From DAIOEK01 sp963828285 (lineage in GTDB: Bacteria > Chloroflexota > Anaerolineae > Anaerolineales > Anaerolineaceae): DNA of 64,000 bases. Made by a program: the position numbers and the translations under genes. Where the stretch lies: assembly GCA_963828285.1 (NCBI GenBank), contig CAWHEB010000005.1, forward strand, positions 1 through 64,000. Direction: 5' to 3'. Each line of letters begins with the position of its first letter. Positions within the stretch are counted from its first letter, which is position 1. This document shows, piece by piece, positions 59,682-64,000 of this stretch. Below the pieces are notes generated by a model. It searched no databases. It had not been told where the DNA came from and worked only from the letters and a program-made list of their open reading frames with translations.

Positions 59682-61426
59682 TGACAGTCAACGGTTGGTT
59701 ACAGATCTTAGTTTATTTTGCCATCTTGTTCATACTGGTAAAACCTTTGGGTGCATATATGGCACGAATTTTTCAAGGAGAACGGACTTTTCTAACAAAG
59801 ATCATCTCTCCGATAGAAAGATTTTTCTATCGGGTCAGCGGCATAAAAGCAGATGAAGAAATGAATTGGAAGACTTATACAGTCGCGATGCTGATCTTCA
59901 GTTTGTTTGGGATTGTATTTCTTTTTATTTTACAAAGGATTCAGGGATTACTACCTCTCAACCCAACAGCGAGGGCTGGTGTGCTTACGGATACTTCATT
60001 CAACACAGCAGTTAGTTTTGTCACGAACACAAACTGGCAAAATTATGGCGGAGAATCCACCATGTCATACCTAACTCAAATGGCAGGTCTGGCAGTGCAG
60101 AACTTCCTGTCCGCTGCGACTGGGATGGCTGTAGCAGTTGCATTCATACGATCACTCGCCCGACACTCGGCATCTACTCTAGGAAATTTCTGGGTGGATC
60201 TAACACGAAGCGTTCTTTATATACTTCTCCCAATATCAATTGTGCTTGCACTGGTAATGGTATCTCAGGGCGTTGTGCAAACCTTTTCAAATTCGGTGAC
60301 AGCGAACCTGATCCAGCCATTTCTTGATTCCAACGGACAAACGGTTAGCCAGCAGGTCATCTCAGTGGGACCAGTCGCCTCACAACTTGCGATCAAACAT
60401 CTCGGAACCAATGGCGGTGGTTTTTTTAATGCGAACTCGGCACATCCATTTGAAAATCCGAATCCTGTAACCAATTTACTTCTCATACTGGCACAGACAA
60501 TCATCCCAGCTGCATTGACATATACATTCGGAAAAATGGTTGGTGATACCAAGCAAGGTTGGGCGGTATTGACTGCAATGATCATTGTAATGTTTGTTTT
60601 CGTAGGATTAAGTTATTTAGCCGAATCCAAGGGAAACCCGATCTTCAGCAATATGGGGATCGACCAGATAACAACGACTACGAACATTGGCGGCAATATG
60701 GAAGGAAAGGAATCTAGGTTTGGGATTGCAGCATCTGCGCTTTTTGCAACTTCAACGACAGTAACCTCCAATGGGGCTGTCAACAGCATGCATGATTCTT
60801 TTTCTCCGCTCGGTGGACTAGTTTTGCTGCTGATGATGCAATTAGGCGAGGTTATCCTTGGTGGAACTGGGTCAGGATTGTACGGCATGCTCATCTTTGT
60901 AATTGTTGCTGTCTTTGTAGCCGGTCTGATGGTTGGTAGGACGCCTGAATATTTGGGCAAGAAAATCGAACCATTTGAAATGAAAATGGCTGCTTTGCTG
61001 ATCTTGATCATGCCCATTGTTGTACTTGGTTTAAGCGCTGTTGCGTCTGTAACTGAGTTTGGTCGGGCATCCATATCAAACCCTGGTCCACATGGATTTA
61101 GCCAAATTTTGTATGCATTTACATCTCAGGCAAATAACAATGGAAGTGCTTTTGGCGGTCTATCAGGTAATGTTCCTTTTTATAACTATGCTGGAGCTGC
61201 AGCAATGCTAATTGGCCGTTTCTGGCTGGCAATCCCGACATTAGCATTGGCTGGATCACTTGTAAGCAAGAAAAAAGCTGTCGCCGGCGTTGGGACACTA
61301 TCTACAACATCTCCATTGTTTATCAGTTGGTTGATCGTTATCGTTTTGATCGTAGGAGCTTTAAATTTTGTTCCAGCGCTGGCACTAGGTCCAGTGATCG
61401 AACACTTAATAATGATCGGTGCATGA
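59681..61426 (+). CDS. kdpA: K+-transporting ATPase subunit KdpA
   Basis: Potassium-selective channel-like subunit, 581 aa, about ten helices with four P-loop repeats. SFVTNTNWQNYGGE, HLGTNGGGFFNANSAHPFENP and SNGAVNSMHDSFSPLGG are selectivity-filter regions. It works with KdpB, KdpC and KdpF in high-affinity K+ uptake. Codons are more AT-rich than the ribosomal block. kdpB starts right after its stop. Confidence 0.96.
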   Translation: MTVNGWLQILVYFAILFILVKPLGAYMARIFQGERTFLTKIISPIERFFYRVSGIKADEEMNWKTYTVAMLIFSLFGIVFLFILQRIQGLLPLNPTARAGVLTDTSFNTAVSFVTNTNWQNYGGESTMSYLTQMAGLAVQNFLSAATGMAVAVAFIRSLARHSASTLGNFWVDLTRSVLYILLPISIVLALVMVSQGVVQTFSNSVTANLIQPFLDSNGQTVSQQVISVGPVASQLAIKHLGTNGGGFFNANSAHPFENPNPVTNLLLILAQTIIPAALTYTFGKMVGDTKQGWAVLTAMIIVMFVFVGLSYLAESKGNPIFSNMGIDQITTTTNIGGNMEGKESRFGIAASALFATSTTVTSNGAVNSMHDSFSPLGGLVLLLMMQLGEVILGGTGSGLYGMLIFVIVAVFVAGLMVGRTPEYLGKKIEPFEMKMAALLILIMPIVVLGLSAVASVTEFGRASISNPGPHGFSQILYAFTSQANNNGSAFGGLSGNVPFYNYAGAAAMLIGRFWLAIPTLALAGSLVSKKKAVAGVGTLSTTSPLFISWLIVIVLIVGALNFVPALALGPVIEHLIMIGA

Positions 61427-63530
61427 ATGAGAACATCACAAGAAAAAACACGCTCAATTAGAAATGAGCTTTATCGCAAGGCAATATTAGATGCATTTGT
61501 AAAATTGAATCCTCGCAAAATGGTTCGCAACCCGGTTATGTTTGTCGTGGAAGTAGGTAGTATCCTCACGACAGGTTTGTGGATTCAATCCATGGTCGGA
61601 ACAGGGGAAGCTGCACCGTGGTTTGTTGGATCCATTACAATCTGGTTGTGGTTTACCGTTTTATTTGCTAATTTTTCAGAAGCCTTAGCAGAAGGTCGAG
61701 GAAAAGCACAGGCAGAGGCGCTTCGGAAAACACGAAAGGAAACCAACGCCAAAAAGCTTTCAAGTGCCCCCAAGAAAGGGGAACATCCAGAGAAGTATTC
61801 GACTGTTGCATCACCAACTCTTCGACAAGGAGACCTATATCTCGTGGAAGTTGGGGATGTTTTACCTGCTGATGGCGAAATTATCGAAGGGATCGCTTCT
61901 GTAGACGAATCCGCAATAACCGGTGAATCCGCACCAGTCATTCGAGAATCCGGCGGTGACCGAAGTGCAGTTACAGGTGGCACTCGCATCCTTTCAGATT
62001 GGTTGGTGATCAGAGTTTCCGCCAATCCGGGTGAAGGATTCCTGGATAGGATGATCAGTCTGATCGAAGGTGCCAAGCGGCAAAAAACACCAAACGAAAT
62101 CGCTTTAAGCATCCTTTTAGCGTCATTTACCATCATCTTCCTGATCGTCTGTATTACGTTACTGCCGTTTTCATTATTCAGTATCCATGCTGCAGGACAG
62201 GGAATACCGATCACCATCACCGTGTTGGTTGCATTACTGGTATGCCTGATTCCCACCACTATTGGCGGATTACTCTCTGCTATCGGCATCGCTGGGATGG
62301 ATCGATTGATCCAGCGCAATGTAATAGCCTTATCCGGTCGGGCTGTAGAGGCTGCCGGTGATGTAGATGTTCTTTTATTGGACAAAACAGGAACGATAAC
62401 TTTAGGAAACCGCCAGGCAGTGGACTTTATCCGTATAGGAGGAACCACACAACAAGAACTTGCTGAAGCTGCACAACTTTCATCTCTTGCTGATGAAACA
62501 CCCGAAGGTCGATCGATCGTAATCCTTGCAAAAGACCAATACAACTTACGCGGACGCACCTTATCCCCATCCACTGAAGCTCCTGAAGGGATGCACTTCA
62601 TCCCATTCACTGCTCAAACAAGAATGAGCGGAGTCGACTTTGACGGGGTCCACATTCGCAAGGGAGCACCTGAAGCAATGTATGAGTATTTATCGCTGAA
62701 TGGATCATCCACGTCACAGGAATTGCGTCAGAATGTGGATTCGATCGCACGTAGTGGTGGTACCCCTCTGGTTGTTGTCCGTAATAATACTCCCATGGGT
62801 GTGATACACCTTAAGGATATTGTAAAAGGTGGTTTAAAAGAACGGTTTACGCAGTTACGCCGGATGGGTATTAAGACAGTCATGATCACCGGAGATAATC
62901 CACTTACAGCTGCTGCCATCGCGGTGGAGGCAGGTGTGGATGACTTTCTGGCGCAGGCAACTCCTGAAAAAAAACTTTCACTCATCAGGCAATATCAAGA
63001 TTCCGGGAAACTGGTGGCAATGACCGGGGATGGCACCAATGATGCCCCGGCGTTAGCCCAGGCCGATGTTGCAGTGGCAATGAATACGGGGACACAACCA
63101 GCCCGTGAGGCAGCCAATATGATAGATCTGGATAGCAATCCGACTAAGCTGATTGAAATTGTTGAAATCGGGAAGCAGTTATTGATGACACGCGGATCAT
63201 TGACAACTTTCAGTATAGCCAATGATGTTTCCAAGTATTTTGCCATCATTCCGGCTGCTTTTGCATCCACTTATCCGCAATTGGAAAGTGCTTAATTTCA
63301 TGCAATTAACCTCTCCGGAAAGTGCGATATTGTCAGCTGTCATCTTCAATGCACTGATCATCATTGCACTTATTCCCCTGGCATTGAAGGGGGTTCCGTA
63401 TCGCGCTGTCGGAGCAGCCCAACTACTGCGAGACAACTTATTGATCTATGGTCTTGGTGGATTGATTGCTCCTTTTATCGGGATCAAGTTGATCGATATC
63501 TTATTAACCTTTATTGGACTTGTGAATTAA
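61427..63530 (+). CDS. kdpB: K+-transporting P-type ATPase KdpB (one frameshift in this sequence)
   Basis: Catalytic P-type ATPase subunit. TGES (near 165), the phosphorylated Asp in DKTGT (near 319), MITGDN and MTGDGTNDAPALAQADVAVAMNTG are intact. The first frame stops at 63295 after YPQLESA; the next frame continues with LNFMQLTSPESAILSAVIFNALII...GIKLIDILLTFIGL to 63530. One extra A in 63285-63287 explains it, giving YPQLEVLNFMQL. Corrected length is about 700 aa, near the family norm. A truncated protein would lack the last membrane helices. Confidence 0.9.
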
Positions 63531-63552
63531 TCAGGTTCAGAAAAGAGAAAAA

Positions 63553-63837
63553 ATGAAATTCATCATTTCGCTTTACCGCTGGTTACCAATGTTTCTTCTG
63601 ATCGGGTTGTTGGTTGGGGCGATATTCTGGGAAGAAAAATTAAATGTCCCTATGAATGAACATATGATCCTAGGTAGCGTTTTTCTGATCGGATTCGGTA
63701 TCCTGACTGATCAGTGGATCAAACAGCACGATATCGATGAATTAATGCGACGGATCGATACGTATAACAGATCATCTGAGAAACCCAACCTTGAGCGTTT
63801 TTATTCTTGTGATATTCAACAAGAGGATTTGAAATGA
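63553..63837 (+). CDS. Small two-helix membrane protein between kdpB and kdpC
   Basis: 94 aa: two hydrophobic helices (about 10-27 and 37-54), then a charged cytosolic tail with DELMRRIDTYNRSS. It overlaps kdpC by 4 nt (ATGA), so it is translated with the kdp operon. I recognise no family. kdpB and kdpC are normally adjacent, so this is an inserted or lineage-specific subunit. Confidence 0.65.
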   Translation: MKFIISLYRWLPMFLLIGLLVGAIFWEEKLNVPMNEHMILGSVFLIGFGILTDQWIKQHDIDELMRRIDTYNRSSEKPNLERFYSCDIQQEDLK

Positions 63838-64000
63838 TTAATTTTATTAGACCTGCGCTGAGTATTCTCGTCCTGTTTACCATCCTGCTAGGTTTTTTCT
63901 ATCCCATGCTGACCACTGGATTGGCTCAGGTGTTGTTTCCACACCAGGCAAATGGGAGTATGATCCTCATGAACGGTAAAGTTGTTGGTTCCGAATTAAT
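63834..64000 (+). CDS. kdpC: K+-transporting ATPase subunit KdpC (partial, runs off window)
   Basis: The first 55 codons are present: MINFIRPALSILVLFTILLG is the membrane anchor, followed by FYPMLTTGLAQVLFPHQANGSMI, the typical KdpC start. The rest lies beyond the window edge. Confidence 0.9.
   Translation, partial: MINFIRPALSILVLFTILLGFFYPMLTTGLAQVLFPHQANGSMILMNGKVVGSEL

Noticed and set aside
61585..62610. 341-aa open frame on minus opposite kdpB
   Set aside because: Antisense to a P-type ATPase with intact motifs; Ser/Pro/Arg-rich shadow composition.
1..64000. tRNA or rRNA genes
   Set aside because: I looked in the gaps, including around tuf and the spacers at 7046-7229, 15952-16182 and 38178-38553, and saw no cloverleaf or rRNA-like segment.

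Overview
The window reads as backbone chromosome of a member of the Chloroflexota, most likely class Anaerolineae. This is an inference from gene content and protein style: a Chloroflexus-like but divergent EF-Tu, Anaerolineae-type lipoproteins with a GGCxLPCxWGI motif, a complex I cluster with two NuoM, a b-delta ATP synthase fusion, and abundant C/G-rich palindromic intergenic repeats. I see no rRNA, tRNA or CRISPR array.

Layout. 1-850 is a gene-free repeat field. 851-2888 (minus) is a 3D/G5-domain cell-wall protein followed by rsmA. 3003-7045 is an Rrf2-type (probably Fe-S) regulator co-transcribed with pstSCAB. 7230-32789 is a long transcription/translation block: rpoB (without rpoC), rpsL-rpsG-fusA-tuf, then the S10-spc-alpha superoperon from rpsJ to rplQ, with secY, adk, map, truA, rplM and rpsI, closed by a strong terminator. 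A mazG-type fusion gene follows on minus.

34500-42540 is the accessory part. It holds an orphan DUF4096 (transposase N-domain) protein, an AT-rich island of decayed lipoprotein genes preceded by short direct repeats, one intact lipoprotein, an HsmA-like membrane protein, a DUF559 protein, tryptophanase, and several palindromic repeat families. Two matching 18-bp palindromes, each abutting the -35 of an outward-facing promoter, bracket the AT-rich island.

42677-51803 encodes only membrane subunits of complex I (A, H, J, K, L, M, M', N). 51854-54150 encodes only the F0/stalk part of ATP synthase (AtpZ-like, a, c, b-delta fusion) and ends at a terminator. Then come a murE-type ligase, a DUF3592 protein, the rpsO-pnp pair (minus), and a kdp potassium-uptake operon running off the right edge.

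A quality point matters for every reader. At least five otherwise normal genes (pstB, a minus-strand membrane gene, nuoN three times, atpB, kdpB) are broken by +1 shifts, each explained by one extra base in a short homopolymer. I treat these as probable sequence errors or recent slippage, not as programmed frameshifting, and annotate the full-length genes across them.
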